NCBI RefSeq assembly: GCF_002810445.1
Contig: NZ_NEXS01000003.1
Coordinates: forward strand, 496,001 to 560,000
Direction: 5' to 3'
DNA from: Advenella sp. S44
Lineage (GTDB): Bacteria > Pseudomonadota > Gammaproteobacteria > Burkholderiales > Burkholderiaceae_B
DNA: 64,000 nt
Part shown: positions 9,114-18,481 of the stretch, piece by piece
How the letters are laid out: every line of letters begins with the position of its first letter
Numbering within the stretch: position 1 is the stretch's first letter
Translations under genes and position numbers: made by a program
Notes under the pieces: model-generated
Told to the model about the DNA's origin: nothing
Databases searched by the model: none
The model's input: only the letters and a program-made list of their open reading frames with translations

Positions 9114-10100
9114 ATGTCCAACTATTTTTCTCGTAGCAACCGGTTTATATCCTGCGCCGTAATGCTGCTGGCTGCGGGCGCCATGCAAAGCGCGCAGGCC
9201 GCCGGCTACCCCGACAAGCCCATTACCTTTATCAATCCGTATGCGGCCGGAGGGCCTGCCGATATTCTGGCGCGAATCGTGGCTAAGCAGATGAGCCAGG
9301 TGCTGGGGCAGTCCATTATTATCCAGAGCAAACCGGGAGGCGGCGCCAGTATTGGCGCCGAGTATGTCGCCCGTGCCAAACCTGACGGTTATACCGTGCT
9401 ATTTGGCACAGCCGCTGCCCATATTGTGACGCCTCTGATGCAGACGGTACAGTATGACGGTATCAAGGATTTCACCTTTGTCGGCATGGTTGGCAATATA
9501 CCGAATGTGCTGACGGTTGCGGCCGACTCAGGCTTGAAGTCGGTTGACGAACTCATCAAAGACAGTCAGGAAAATCCGGAAAAATATACCTATGCCTCTG
9601 CGGGCAACGGTAGTTCACCCCATTTGACAGGCGAGAATTTCAAGCAGCAAACGCAAGCCAAATTGCTGCATGTGCCCTATAAGGGAGCTGCGCCGGCATC
9701 GACCGACCTGGCTGGCGGGCTGGTCAAGGTTGGCTTTCTGAATTTGCCGGCGGTGTTACCGTTTATCAATCAAGGAAAATTGCACGCGCTTGCGATTGCC
9801 GCCAATAAGCGTTCTCCTGCCTTGCCGGATGTTCCAACCATGGATGAGCTGGGTTATGACGGATTCAAGGGTTCAAGCTGGTATAGCATGGCGGTGCCTG
9901 CCGGCACACCGAAGGACGTGGTTGATTCGCTTTATGCTGCATTGAAAAAAGTCTCGGAAAATCCTGACACGATCACTATGTACGAGAAGCAGGGCGTTGA
10001 ATCGTTTCTCATGGACAGCAAGGAGGCAGGCCAGTTCGTTGCCCAGGACCGGGAAAGAATACAAAAGCTGCTGAAGGCGGCCAATATTACGAGTAAATAA
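9114..10100 (+). CDS. Bug/TctC-family periplasmic solute-binding protein
   Basis: 328 residues from the ATG preceded by AAAGGAGACA; the open frame extends 24 codons upstream but without a ribosome site. A signal peptide ends near residue 33 (GAMQSAQA-A), followed by GYPDKPITFINPYAAGGPADILARIVA, PDGYTVLFGT and LPDVPTMDELGYDGFKG, all standard Bug landmarks. It binds an unknown carboxylate in the periplasm. It sits between a CaiB gene and an enoyl-CoA hydratase/acyl-CoA ligase pair, so uptake and CoA activation genes of this island are interleaved. No TctAB is nearby. Confidence 0.9.
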   Translation: MSNYFSRSNRFISCAVMLLAAGAMQSAQAAGYPDKPITFINPYAAGGPADILARIVAKQMSQVLGQSIIIQSKPGGGASIGAEYVARAKPDGYTVLFGTAAAHIVTPLMQTVQYDGIKDFTFVGMVGNIPNVLTVAADSGLKSVDELIKDSQENPEKYTYASAGNGSSPHLTGENFKQQTQAKLLHVPYKGAAPASTDLAGGLVKVGFLNLPAVLPFINQGKLHALAIAANKRSPALPDVPTMDELGYDGFKGSSWYSMAVPAGTPKDVVDSLYAALKKVSENPDTITMYEKQGVESFLMDSKEAGQFVAQDRERIQKLLKAANITSK

Positions 10101-10111
10101 GGATACGACAG

Positions 10112-10870
10112 ATGCCATATGAAACGATTGAGCTGACGGTAGAGGAAAACGGTGTCGCCACTGTACTGTTGAATCGTCCGCAAAGCCGAAATGCGCTGAA
10201 TGTAAAGATGTGTGCGGAACTGGTCAGCGTCACTGAACAGATAGAGCAGGACGAGCGCGTACGGGTGGTTGTTTTTCGTGGAGCGGGCCCGGCATTTTGC
10301 GCAGGTGCAGATCTGAAAGAGCGCAAGGATATGACCCTGTCTGATATGACGGCTCGGCGTGTTGCCGGATTTGCGGCCTATGATGCGATCGAAAAACTGT
10401 CGCGCCCGGCTATCGCGCTGGTGCATGGTCCGGCCTTCGGTTCGGGCTGTGAAATCATCGCCGCTTGTGACTTTGCCTGGGCCACGCCCGAAGCCACTTT
10501 TCGCTATCCCGAAGTCAGCTGGGGCACCGTGGGTGCGACGCAGCGCATTAGCCGGATTGCAGGCATCCGTATAGCCAAGGAGCTGCTCTTTAGCGGTCGG
10601 GTTTTCGATGCGAAGCAGGCGCGGGAATACCGACTGATCAACCGGATTGTTCCGCAAGAAGAGATCGAAGAGCAATTGATGCAGATGGCTGCCGATATTG
10701 CAAATGCAAAACCGTTAACGGTAAAGCTGACCAAGCATTCCATAAACGCCGGCGTAGAAACGACGCGCGAGGGCGCCATGGCAATCGAGCTGCTGGCTAT
10801 AGAAAAGAACCTGCGCAATAGCGACTGGAAGGCTGCCATATCCACGTTCGGCAGCGCCAAGGGAGAATGA
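10112..10870 (+). CDS. Enoyl-CoA hydratase/isomerase (crotonase family)
   Basis: 252 residues of normal crotonase length. Landmarks: NRPQSRNALNVKMCAEL near residue 20, CAGADLKERKDM near 65, then HGPAFGSGCEIIAACDFAWATPEATFRYPEVSWG (oxyanion loop and the catalytic-Glu strand). The gene begins 11 bases after the Bug stop codon and overlaps the ligase gene by four bases. It is probably a hydration step on the CoA ester made by that ligase (inference). Closest general groups are short-chain enoyl-CoA and methylglutaconyl-CoA hydratases; the HMG-CoA-lyase homologue two genes downstream makes the latter attractive but unproven. Confidence 0.87.
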   Translation: MPYETIELTVEENGVATVLLNRPQSRNALNVKMCAELVSVTEQIEQDERVRVVVFRGAGPAFCAGADLKERKDMTLSDMTARRVAGFAAYDAIEKLSRPAIALVHGPAFGSGCEIIAACDFAWATPEATFRYPEVSWGTVGATQRISRIAGIRIAKELLFSGRVFDAKQAREYRLINRIVPQEEIEEQLMQMAADIANAKPLTVKLTKHSINAGVETTREGAMAIELLAIEKNLRNSDWKAAISTFGSAKGE

Positions 10871-12504
10871 TGATGCTGCCCAGAGGCAACAATCTGAGCC
10901 AAGTGCTGGCCGAAACCGTGGCCGTTTATCCCGGCAAAGACGCTTTTATCGACAATGAATCGCGGGAAACGTGGCAGTCGCTGTCAGACAAAGCGAATCA
11001 GACGGCGGCTGCATTGTGGAAATTGGGCATTCGAAAAGGCGACCACGTAGCTGTGATGTTGGGCAATAGTGTCCAGTGGCTGCAGACGTTTTTTGCCTGT
11101 GCCCGCATCGGGGCCGTCACGGTGCCCGTCAATACGCGATTCAAGAAAGAAGAGCTGGCTTTTTGCCTCAAGCAGGCCGATATCAAGGCGATTGTCCTGA
11201 CGGAAAAATTCCTGGACATTGATTTCTCTGCATTGCTGGCCGAGGTGGAGCCCGCTGTTTCGGTGGCGCTTCCGGGACAGGTTTTGCCCAATTTGTCGCT
11301 GGCCCTCATGTTTGACAGTACGGCCATACCGGCGGGGGCGATGGATTTTGACGGGTTGATTGCAAATGTGAGCGACGAGGACGTCAACGCTTGCAATACA
11401 CAATGTGACACTGTCAATCCCGACGATATCCTGCTTATTCAATATACCTCTGGCACAACATCATTCCCGAAAGGTGTCATGCTCAGCCACGACAATATGT
11501 TGTCTGATGCCTATGCGGTTTCGCTGCGCATGGGTATCACGCCGGAGGATCGCTATTTCAGCATTCGGCCGTTTTTCCATGTGGCCGGCTCCACCTTGTC
11601 GATACTGGTTTCGGTCAGTACGGGGTGTTGCCTGCTGAGCCTGCCCAGGTTTGATGTTTCCCAGGCCCTGGCCATGCTGGAACAAGAGGAGTGTACGCTG
11701 ACCTCGGGGAATGACACGATTTTTCTCATGCTGATGGGCCATCCGGATTTTGATGCGTCGAAACTGCATCTGCGTGGTGGCTGGGCCGCTGCGGGTCCGG
11801 AAGTGATGCAGAAGATCCATGACCAGATGAAGGTCCCAAACCTGTGCAATGCCTATGGACTATCGGAAGCATCGCCCAATGTGGTCATGTCCTGCTGGGA
11901 CGATCCACTGCCGTTGCGCATGGAAGGCTGGGCATTACCTCACGCAGGCGTCGAAGTACGGATTGCCGATACGAACACAGGTGAAATCATGTTGCCGGGT
12001 GCGCCCGGTGAGATCCAGGTGAAGGGGTGGAGCGTTATGCGCGGTTATTACAATTTGCCTGAAGTGACTGCCCAAACGTTTACCGGGGATGGCTGGCTCA
12101 AGACCGGCGACTTGGGGAAAATGGACGCCGAAGGCCGACTGAAAATGGTGGGACGATTAAAGGATATGTTTCGCGTGGGCGGAGAAAACGTCGCGCCCAC
12201 AGAGGTCGAGGGATTCATTCTCATGCATGAGGCGATTGAACTGGCACAGGTGGTTGGCGTGCCGGATGCACGACTTGGGGAGGTGCCGGCCGCCTTCGTG
12301 ATCCTCAAACAGGGGTATAGCTGCACGCCCGATGAACTCATTGCCTGGTGCAAACCCCGTATTGCCAACTTCAAGGTGCCTCGCTATGTACAGATGGTGG
12401 ATAGTTTTGAAGAAATCGGCATGACAGGCAGTTCAAAAGTACAGAAGAACAAGTTGCGAGCGCATGCCATTGCCTTGCTCGGACTGACGGAGCAAAGTCA
12501 ATGA
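10867..12504 (+). CDS. AMP-dependent acyl-CoA synthetase/ligase
   Basis: 545 residues, ANL superfamily. The P-loop motif QYTSGTTSFPKGVMLSHDN is near residue 195; YGLSEASPN (A5), GWLKTGDLGKMD (A7/A8) and GRLKDMFRVGGENVAPTEVE follow. The conserved late lysine lies near the C-terminus in GSSKVQKNKLR. The reaction is acid + ATP + CoA to acyl-CoA + AMP + PPi in the cytoplasm. Three consecutive ATG codons leave the start uncertain by two codons. It overlaps both neighbours by four bases, so hydratase, ligase and lyase are translated as a unit. The acid is unknown. Confidence 0.9.
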   Translation: MMMLPRGNNLSQVLAETVAVYPGKDAFIDNESRETWQSLSDKANQTAAALWKLGIRKGDHVAVMLGNSVQWLQTFFACARIGAVTVPVNTRFKKEELAFCLKQADIKAIVLTEKFLDIDFSALLAEVEPAVSVALPGQVLPNLSLALMFDSTAIPAGAMDFDGLIANVSDEDVNACNTQCDTVNPDDILLIQYTSGTTSFPKGVMLSHDNMLSDAYAVSLRMGITPEDRYFSIRPFFHVAGSTLSILVSVSTGCCLLSLPRFDVSQALAMLEQEECTLTSGNDTIFLMLMGHPDFDASKLHLRGGWAAAGPEVMQKIHDQMKVPNLCNAYGLSEASPNVVMSCWDDPLPLRMEGWALPHAGVEVRIADTNTGEIMLPGAPGEIQVKGWSVMRGYYNLPEVTAQTFTGDGWLKTGDLGKMDAEGRLKMVGRLKDMFRVGGENVAPTEVEGFILMHEAIELAQVVGVPDARLGEVPAAFVILKQGYSCTPDELIAWCKPRIANFKVPRYVQMVDSFEEIGMTGSSKVQKNKLRAHAIALLGLTEQSQ

Positions 12505-13454
12505 GCGATATTGTCATTTGTGAATGCTTCGCCCGGGATGGCCTGCAACATGAGCCAGTCATGCTGCCCCTGGAAACCAAAATCGCCCTGATCGATCGCT
12601 TTACCGACATGGGGTTGACACGTATCGAAGCGACTTCCTATTCCAATCCGAAAGTGATTCCGCAGTTCGCAGATGCCAGCGAGTTGCTTGCCGGCATACG
12701 TAGACGGCCTGGTGTGTTTTACAAGGCGACATGCGCCAACGTGCGGGCCGTGGAGCGGGCGCTAGTGGACACGGACACAGGCATCGGCGCGAACGAGATC
12801 AGCCTGCTGGTCTCGGCAACGGACAGTCATTCGCTGAAAAACCTGAAGCGCACGCGCGAGGAACAATGGAAAAATATTGCAGATATGGTTCGCGCTGCCA
12901 GCGGGCAATATCGTCTGGTGGGAACCATATCCATGGCGTTTGGCTGTCCGTTCGAGGGGCTGGTTAGCGAGTCTGACGTGCTAAGGGATGTGGAAACATT
13001 CAGCGAAGCCGGTGTCCAGCTCGTTGCTCTGGGAGATACCACGGGCGTGGCAGTGCCGGCGGCAACGCAGCGGCTGTTTAGTGCAGTTATGAGAGAATTT
13101 CCGCAAGTTATACCGGTAGCCCATTTTCATGATTCGCGAGGAACGGGCATGGTCAATTACCTTGCGGCCTATGAAAGCGGCGTGCGATATTTTGACTGTT
13201 CCATGGGCGGCGTCGGCGGACATCCGACCAAAGTGAAATACGGCGGCGGCTTTACCGGGAATGTCTGTACCGAAGACTGGGTTAACCTGCTCGAGTCCAT
13301 GGGCGTTCGCACCGGCGTTGACCTGCAGGGCATGCTGGACGCATCGGCCTATTGCGAGTCTGTGCTGGGCCGGACCCTGCACTCGAAAGTGGCCCTGAGC
13401 GGGCTCAATCCCTTGCTGCCTTTGAAGGCACAGCAGCCGTCTGACTCAAGGTGA
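12501..13454 (+). CDS. Hydroxymethylglutaryl-CoA lyase family protein (DRE-TIM), atypical
   Basis: 317 residues, usual length for bacterial HMG-CoA lyases. The first strand carries ARDGLQ (divalent metal and substrate Asp), and VAHFHDSRGTGMVNYL near residue 210 provides metal histidines. The signature loop, which in HMG-CoA lyase reads G-x-G-G-C-P-Y with a catalytic cysteine, reads GGVGGHPTKVKYGGG here: the cysteine is replaced by histidine (codon CAT at 13222-13224). It may thus cleave a related 3-hydroxyacyl-CoA or act by a modified mechanism. Last gene of the 9114-13454 operon, converging on the minus-strand operon that ends at 13512. Confidence 0.8.
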   Translation: MSDIVICECFARDGLQHEPVMLPLETKIALIDRFTDMGLTRIEATSYSNPKVIPQFADASELLAGIRRRPGVFYKATCANVRAVERALVDTDTGIGANEISLLVSATDSHSLKNLKRTREEQWKNIADMVRAASGQYRLVGTISMAFGCPFEGLVSESDVLRDVETFSEAGVQLVALGDTTGVAVPAATQRLFSAVMREFPQVIPVAHFHDSRGTGMVNYLAAYESGVRYFDCSMGGVGGHPTKVKYGGGFTGNVCTEDWVNLLESMGVRTGVDLQGMLDASAYCESVLGRTLHSKVALSGLNPLLPLKAQQPSDSR

Positions 13455-13511
13455 ACACCTGATGGAGGCGGGCGCCAGCGCGACAGGCAGCCGCCTTTCT
13501 GGTTGAAAAGG

Positions 13512-14288
13512 TTAACGCCCCTTGAATACAGGCTTGCGTTTCTCCAGGAATGCTGCACGGGCTTCGTGCGCGTCTTCTGTTTTCGCTATGGCAGCTGTCA
13601 TATCCTGTTCATAGCGATAGCCGTCACGCAAGCTCATGTCTTCAATCGCATTGGCAGTTTGTATCAAAAGCTGAATGGACAGTGGACTCTTCTCGGCAAT
13701 CATCCGGGCGATGTCCATTGCCGTCTGAAGCAACGTGTCATCTGGTACGCAGGCTTCGACGACGCCGAGCCGGTACAGTTCGTCGCCGCTTACACGCATG
13801 CCAGTGAGCATCATCCGACGAAGGCGGGAGTGGCCAAACAGACGTTGTGCATGACGAACCCCACCCAGCAGACCGACGTCGACTTCAGGCAGGCCCAGCT
13901 TTGCCGATTGGCCGGCAACCAGGATGTCGCTGGATGCTACGATGCCTAGACCGGCGCCCAGAGCTGCTCCGTTTATCGCACTGATGACCGGTTTCGAGCA
14001 TTCCCGGATTGCATGGAATGCTTCGCGCGTACGACGCGAGTGTTGGTGCAAACCACCCGGGTTGGCGGTAATCTCACCGCGGTTCTTCAAATCTGCACCG
14101 GCGCAGAAGACTTTGCCTTTACCGGTCAAGACGACGGCGCGCACGTCATCGTTGTCTGAGAATTGGTCCATGGCCAGTGCCAGGCTATTGAGCATGGATG
14201 TGTTGACTGCATTGACCGGGGGGTTGTCCAGATAAACAAGTGCGATGTAATCTTTTATCTGGATATCGAGGCATTCCAGTTGGTTCAT
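13512..14288 (-). CDS. Enoyl-CoA hydratase/isomerase (crotonase family)
   Basis: 258 residues. DNPPVNAVNTSMLNSLAL near residue 20, FCAGADLKNRGEI near 60, NGAALGAGLGIVASSDILVAGQSAKLGLPEVDVGLLGG at about 105-140 and the terminal AFLEKRKPVFKGR are typical of the crotonase family. Last gene of a five-gene minus-strand operon (Bug, LysR, Bug, CaiB, hydratase), 17 bases after the CaiB stop codon with an AAGGACA ribosome site. It likely hydrates the unsaturated CoA ester produced from the acid activated by the CaiB enzyme (inference). Confidence 0.88.
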   Translation of the reverse strand: MNQLECLDIQIKDYIALVYLDNPPVNAVNTSMLNSLALAMDQFSDNDDVRAVVLTGKGKVFCAGADLKNRGEITANPGGLHQHSRRTREAFHAIRECSKPVISAINGAALGAGLGIVASSDILVAGQSAKLGLPEVDVGLLGGVRHAQRLFGHSRLRRMMLTGMRVSGDELYRLGVVEACVPDDTLLQTAMDIARMIAEKSPLSIQLLIQTANAIEDMSLRDGYRYEQDMTAAIAKTEDAHEARAAFLEKRKPVFKGR

Positions 14289-14305
14289 AGTGTGTCCTTG
14301 TTTGG

Positions 14306-15526
14306 TTAAATAACAGACTGTTCTTTTAATCGGGCAATGTCGCCATCCGTGTAGCCCAGGGCGGATAGTACTTCCAGATTGTGCTGCCCGAGCATGGGGG
14401 GCGCCTGATCAAGCTTGAGATCGGTATTGCGAAATCGGAAGGGGTTGACCACTTGTGGAATATCTTCGCCCAGCGGATGCGGGAACTTTTTGAGAAGCCC
14501 GCGATGCTCAACTTGCGGATCCCTGAATACTTCAGCAATATTGTTGATGGGCCCCGATGGTACACCGGCCACCTCCAGGGCCTTGAGCAGTGCATCCTTG
14601 TCCTGTACGGCCAGTGCCTGATCCAGAAACAGATCCAGTTCAGGCAAATTGATGACACGTGCGGCATTCGTTTTAAACTTTTCTGACTCGGCTATCTCCG
14701 GATGGTCGAGGATCTGGCAAAGCTTGGCAAATTGACTATCGCTTCCAACAGCCAGGATGATTTGCCCGTCTTTGCATGTGTACACCCGCTGTGGTTGGAT
14801 ATTGGGGTGGTTATTGCCGCGTCGTACCGGAATCTGATCGGTAAGAAGGTAGTTCATTGCCTGATTGGCTAGCAGGGAAACCTGAACGTCCAGCATAGCC
14901 ATATCGATATACTCGCCCTGTCCGGTTTCGTTCCGATGAACCAGTGCAGACAGGATCGCCGACGAAGCGTATACGCCGGTAATAAGATCAATCAGGGGAA
15001 TGCCGATTTTTTGCGGACCGCCGCCGGGCTTATGATCGGCCTCGCCGGTCACACTCATGATGCCGCCCATGGCCTGAATCATGAAGTCGTAAGCGCCCTG
15101 GGATTTTCTTGGTCCAGATTGTCCGAAGCCTGTTATTGAACAATAGACGAGGCGTGGATTGATTTTTTGCAAATCATCGTAGCCCAGGCCCAGCTTTTCC
15201 AGTGTGCCAACCTTGAAGTTTTCCAGGACAACATCGGCCTGTTTGGCAAGTGTCTTGATGATTTTCTGGCCCTCAGCTGACTTTATGTCAACTGAAATAG
15301 ATTTCTTTCCCCGGTTGGCAATCAGATAGTAGCCCGACTCGCGGGTGTTGTTTCCCTGTCCATCCTGCAAAAACGGCGGGCCCCAGGCACGGGTATCGTC
15401 GCCAGCGCCCGGACGTTCAACTTTGATGACATTGGCGCCCAGGTCGGCCAGGATCTGGCTGGCCCAAGGGCCGGCCAGCACTCGGCTCAAGTCCAGTACG
15501 GTGATATGGGAAAGCGGGTTTGACAA
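14306..15526 (-). CDS. CaiB/BaiF family CoA-transferase
   Basis: 406 residues, full length. ITVLDLSRVLAGPWASQILADLGANVIKVERPGAGDDTR at the start and the central GAYDFMIQAMGGIMSVTGE, with the catalytic aspartate, identify a class III CoA-transferase of the formyl-/succinyl-CoA transferase type. The start is a TTG (15526) behind CAGGAGTAA; no nearer ATG fits the conserved N-terminus. It lies between a Bug receptor gene upstream and an enoyl-CoA hydratase downstream. It probably transfers CoA from a donor such as succinyl-CoA to the acid taken up by the operon's receptors (inference). Confidence 0.9.
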   Translation of the reverse strand: MSNPLSHITVLDLSRVLAGPWASQILADLGANVIKVERPGAGDDTRAWGPPFLQDGQGNNTRESGYYLIANRGKKSISVDIKSAEGQKIIKTLAKQADVVLENFKVGTLEKLGLGYDDLQKINPRLVYCSITGFGQSGPRKSQGAYDFMIQAMGGIMSVTGEADHKPGGGPQKIGIPLIDLITGVYASSAILSALVHRNETGQGEYIDMAMLDVQVSLLANQAMNYLLTDQIPVRRGNNHPNIQPQRVYTCKDGQIILAVGSDSQFAKLCQILDHPEIAESEKFKTNAARVINLPELDLFLDQALAVQDKDALLKALEVAGVPSGPINNIAEVFRDPQVEHRGLLKKFPHPLGEDIPQVVNPFRFRNTDLKLDQAPPMLGQHNLEVLSALGYTDGDIARLKEQSVI

Positions 15527-15576
15527 CGTTATTACTCCTGTTAATTGCTCGAGTTCAGACTAAAGAAAGGGAGAGA

Positions 15577-16548
15577 CTACTTGGGCGACAGGTCGGCACC
15601 GTCAATGACTTTTTGCCATTTGACCTGTTCTTTGCCAATCAGTGCCTCTATTTCCTGCTGGCTGCTTCCCTCGGCAAGAATCCCCTGTTGGAGCAGCTTG
15701 TCTTTGACGTCCGGCTCCTGAATGGCCGCGTTGACGGCTTTGTTCAGAATGCTGACGATGTCGTCGGGCGTGTTTGCCGGAACCGACAGGTAGTTCATCG
15801 GCGACGCGTCATATCCGGGAAGTGATTTGCCGATTGGTTCGATACCGGGAAGCAGGGATATTTCTTTGGGAGTAGTTACACCCAGCGGCGTCAGTTTGCC
15901 GGCTTTGATATATGGCATATACACGGCCAGTGTGTCGATTGCCATGTCTGTATTACCACCGACAATATCCTTGAGCGCCTCTCCGGTTCCCTTATACGGG
16001 ATATGTTGCAACTTGATATCTGCCATGGTCTGCAATAGCTCGCCGTTCAGGTGACTGCTTGCGCCAATGCCTGCGCTGGCATAGCGGATCTCGCCTGGTT
16101 TCTTCTTGGCAAGCAAAATCAATTCGTCCACCGATTTGACCGGCAGATTACTGTTAATGACCAGCACGCTTGGAGCAATGGACACCTTGGAGACCGGCCG
16201 CAGATCCGAAGGCTCGTAGGGCAGGGATTTCATCAGATGAGGATTGGTAATCTGCGGACCGGGCGTCGTGTACAGGATCGTGTATCCATCGGGGGCGGAT
16301 CTTGCAACGTAAGCGGCTCCAATTGTGGCTCCGGCGCCGGCCTTGTTTTCAACAATGACAGGCTGTCCAAGTTTTTTTGCCAGCGTTTCGCTGATGATTC
16401 TCGCGGTCATATCCGCCCCGCCGCCAGGAGCAAACGGCACGACCATTCGTAGCGGTTTATTGGGAAATTTCCGGGTGTCGGCTGCCTGTGCGCCAGTGCA
16501 CAGCAGTAACGCTGTTATGACAGAAGAGATGGAAAGCACTGTTTTCAT
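15577..16548 (-). CDS. Bug/TctC-family periplasmic solute-binding protein
   Basis: 323 residues. The signal peptide MKTVLSISSVITALLLCTG-AQA is cut near residue 22; then FPNKPLRMVVPFAPGGGADMTARIISE, PDGYTILYTTPG and YASAGIGASSHLNGELL mark the Bug fold. The leader reads AAGGAGACAAT directly before ATG, the same ribosome site as the other orphan Bug genes here. It lies downstream of the LysR gene and upstream of CaiB in the minus-strand operon. A cysteine precedes the likely cleavage site, but the context is not a clean lipobox, so I call it soluble periplasmic. Confidence 0.9.
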   Translation of the reverse strand: MKTVLSISSVITALLLCTGAQAADTRKFPNKPLRMVVPFAPGGGADMTARIISETLAKKLGQPVIVENKAGAGATIGAAYVARSAPDGYTILYTTPGPQITNPHLMKSLPYEPSDLRPVSKVSIAPSVLVINSNLPVKSVDELILLAKKKPGEIRYASAGIGASSHLNGELLQTMADIKLQHIPYKGTGEALKDIVGGNTDMAIDTLAVYMPYIKAGKLTPLGVTTPKEISLLPGIEPIGKSLPGYDASPMNYLSVPANTPDDIVSILNKAVNAAIQEPDVKDKLLQQGILAEGSSQQEIEALIGKEQVKWQKVIDGADLSPK

Positions 16549-16569
16549 ATTGTCTCCTTGGGAGGCGGT

Positions 16570-17523
16570 TTACTGGTGGATACGACTTTTATCAAACAGA
16601 GAGCGTATGATTCGGCTCACTGTCCGGGTCGCTTTCGATGGATTGTTGTTCACCACAATCGAAATATTTCGCGAAATTTCCGGCTCGACGATACGTGTAG
16701 CCTGAATTTGCCGATTCTCGACTTCTTCCTTAATAGCGTGCCAGGGCAAAACGGTGTAGCCTCCCTGTTGTTCGGAAATGCACTTTTGCATCAGGCCAGA
16801 ATCGGCATCAAGGACGACATTCAGGTGTATCTTTTCTCTTCTGGCCAGTTCGTCCAGTTTCATCCGAACTGCACTGGGCTTACTTGGCAAAATCAAGGGG
16901 ATTTGGTGCATTTTTTTAAATGCGACGGTGGCACCTCTGGTAAGCCTGTCGCCAACCGGGCCAACCAGGTAAGACTGCATTTGAATAATAGATTCGTCGG
17001 CATACTGGCTTTCATTATTATTTCGATAGGGCAGGCCAATATCAATTTGCTGGGTCAAAAGCCAGTTGTCAATTTGGCCGCCAGAGCCTTCCTGAATTTT
17101 CAGGCGCACACCGGGGAACTCTTTTTGCATCAGAAAAAACAGCGGCACGAATATGTCTCTTGACAGTGAAGGCAGCGTACCGATGCGAACCAGTCCGCTG
17201 AGTCTTTCTGCTTCTTCGCGGACGATTTCCGAAAGCTCGCCCAGATCCTCCAGTATCTTTTCCACAAGCGGATAGATGCGCTGCCCCAATTCGGAAAGGG
17301 ATACACCTCTGCCGTGTCTCTGAAACAGGTAACCGCCTGCCCGCTTTTCCAGATTCGACAGATACCGGCTGATCGCTGACTGCGACATCCCCAGCTCGAC
17401 GCCCGCTTTGGTGAGATTGCCTACGCGCGCTACAAGAATAAAAATCCGCAACGATTTAATGTCCCAATTGACAGGGCTGTCGCCGGTTTTTGCGGTGGAA
17501 TTTTCACTCATGATCGTCTTCAT
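16570..17523 (-). CDS. LysR-family transcriptional regulator
   Basis: 317 residues. The HTH is at about residues 20-80 (NWDIKSLRIFILVARVGNLT, ELGMSQSAISRYLSNLEKRAGGYLFQRHGRGVSLSELG), followed by the effector domain. The start may be the ATG at 17523 or at 17511. The gene is sandwiched between two Bug receptor genes on the same strand, only one base after the first, so regulator and receptors are almost certainly co-transcribed. This suggests autoregulation by the operon's ligand (inference). The probable target is the 18482-18651 divergent promoter region. Confidence 0.88.
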   Translation of the reverse strand: MKTIMSENSTAKTGDSPVNWDIKSLRIFILVARVGNLTKAGVELGMSQSAISRYLSNLEKRAGGYLFQRHGRGVSLSELGQRIYPLVEKILEDLGELSEIVREEAERLSGLVRIGTLPSLSRDIFVPLFFLMQKEFPGVRLKIQEGSGGQIDNWLLTQQIDIGLPYRNNNESQYADESIIQMQSYLVGPVGDRLTRGATVAFKKMHQIPLILPSKPSAVRMKLDELARREKIHLNVVLDADSGLMQKCISEQQGGYTVLPWHAIKEEVENRQIQATRIVEPEISRNISIVVNNNPSKATRTVSRIIRSLFDKSRIHQ

Positions 17524-17524
17524 G

Positions 17525-18481
17525 CTAACTGCCGGCGATATTCAGGCGTTTGATAAGACTGCCCCAGCGTTGCGTTTCCTGATCAAGAAATTGTTTGAAC
17601 TGCTGCCGATCGCGAACCTGAATGACGGTGCCCAGACCTTCGATCTTGTTGCGGGTTTGCGAATCCTGCATCGCATCTGCGATGGCGCGGCTGATTTCTG
17701 CCTTAATGGTTTCAGGGGTTTTGGCGGGAATGAATACGCCGAACCAGCTGCCGGCCAGAACATCCGGGATGCCCGACTCGGCCATGGTCGGGACTTCTGG
17801 ATGACTGGGCACACGTTTTTGCGCGGCCACGCCCAGGACTGTCAGTTTCCCCTGTCTCACATAGGGCATCGACTGCATGGTGTCAAAGTACGCGTCTACC
17901 TGTCCGCCCAGAAAATCGGCAATTGCAGCCGAGGTGCCGCGGTATGGGACGTCGGTGGCGCTAATTTTCGCTTTGTCCTGGAAAAGCGCAGCTGCAAGAT
18001 GCGGGCTGGAACCAATCCCGGCGTTGGCAAAGGTGAGCTTGCCGGGATTTTTCCTGGCGTACTCAACCAGCTCGCTGACAGATGTGACGGGCAACGACGA
18101 TCTGGCGTACAGAACATTCGGCGCTTCGGAGATCTGCAGTAACGGTTCCAGGTCTTCTGGCTTATACGGAAGGGATTTGAGCATGAACTGATTGGTAACC
18201 ATGCCCACGCTTCCAATCAGCAACTGATAGCCATCCGCTTTGCCATTGGCCACTGCCGCAGTGCCGATGGCTGCGCCGGCACCGGGTTTGTTCTCCACGA
18301 CCACAGGCTGCTTCCATGTCTGGCCCAGTTTGTTGGCCAGTATGCGCCCGATCTGGTCTGTGATACCGCCAGCGGAATAAGGAACGATGATTGTTACTGG
18401 TTTCTCGGGAAAAGCGGCTGCATGCACCGAAGCTGCAGGAATAATGGCAAGCATCGCGGCAAGGCAAGCGGCTTGTTTCAT
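17525..18481 (-). CDS. Bug/TctC-family periplasmic solute-binding protein
   Basis: 318 residues. A signal peptide ends about residue 21 (IIPAASVHA-A), then FPEKPVTIIVPYSAGGITDQIGRILANKLG, ADGYQLLIGS, ANAGIGSSPHLAAALF and HPEVPTMAESGIPDV: clear Bug features. An AGGAGACA ribosome site precedes the ATG. It is the first gene of the minus-strand operon, divergent from the double acyl-CoA dehydrogenase. Two Bug genes in one operon may widen ligand range or reflect duplication; they are clearly diverged from each other, so any duplication is old. Confidence 0.9.
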   Translation of the reverse strand: MKQAACLAAMLAIIPAASVHAAAFPEKPVTIIVPYSAGGITDQIGRILANKLGQTWKQPVVVENKPGAGAAIGTAAVANGKADGYQLLIGSVGMVTNQFMLKSLPYKPEDLEPLLQISEAPNVLYARSSLPVTSVSELVEYARKNPGKLTFANAGIGSSPHLAAALFQDKAKISATDVPYRGTSAAIADFLGGQVDAYFDTMQSMPYVRQGKLTVLGVAAQKRVPSHPEVPTMAESGIPDVLAGSWFGVFIPAKTPETIKAEISRAIADAMQDSQTRNKIEGLGTVIQVRDRQQFKQFLDQETQRWGSLIKRLNIAGS

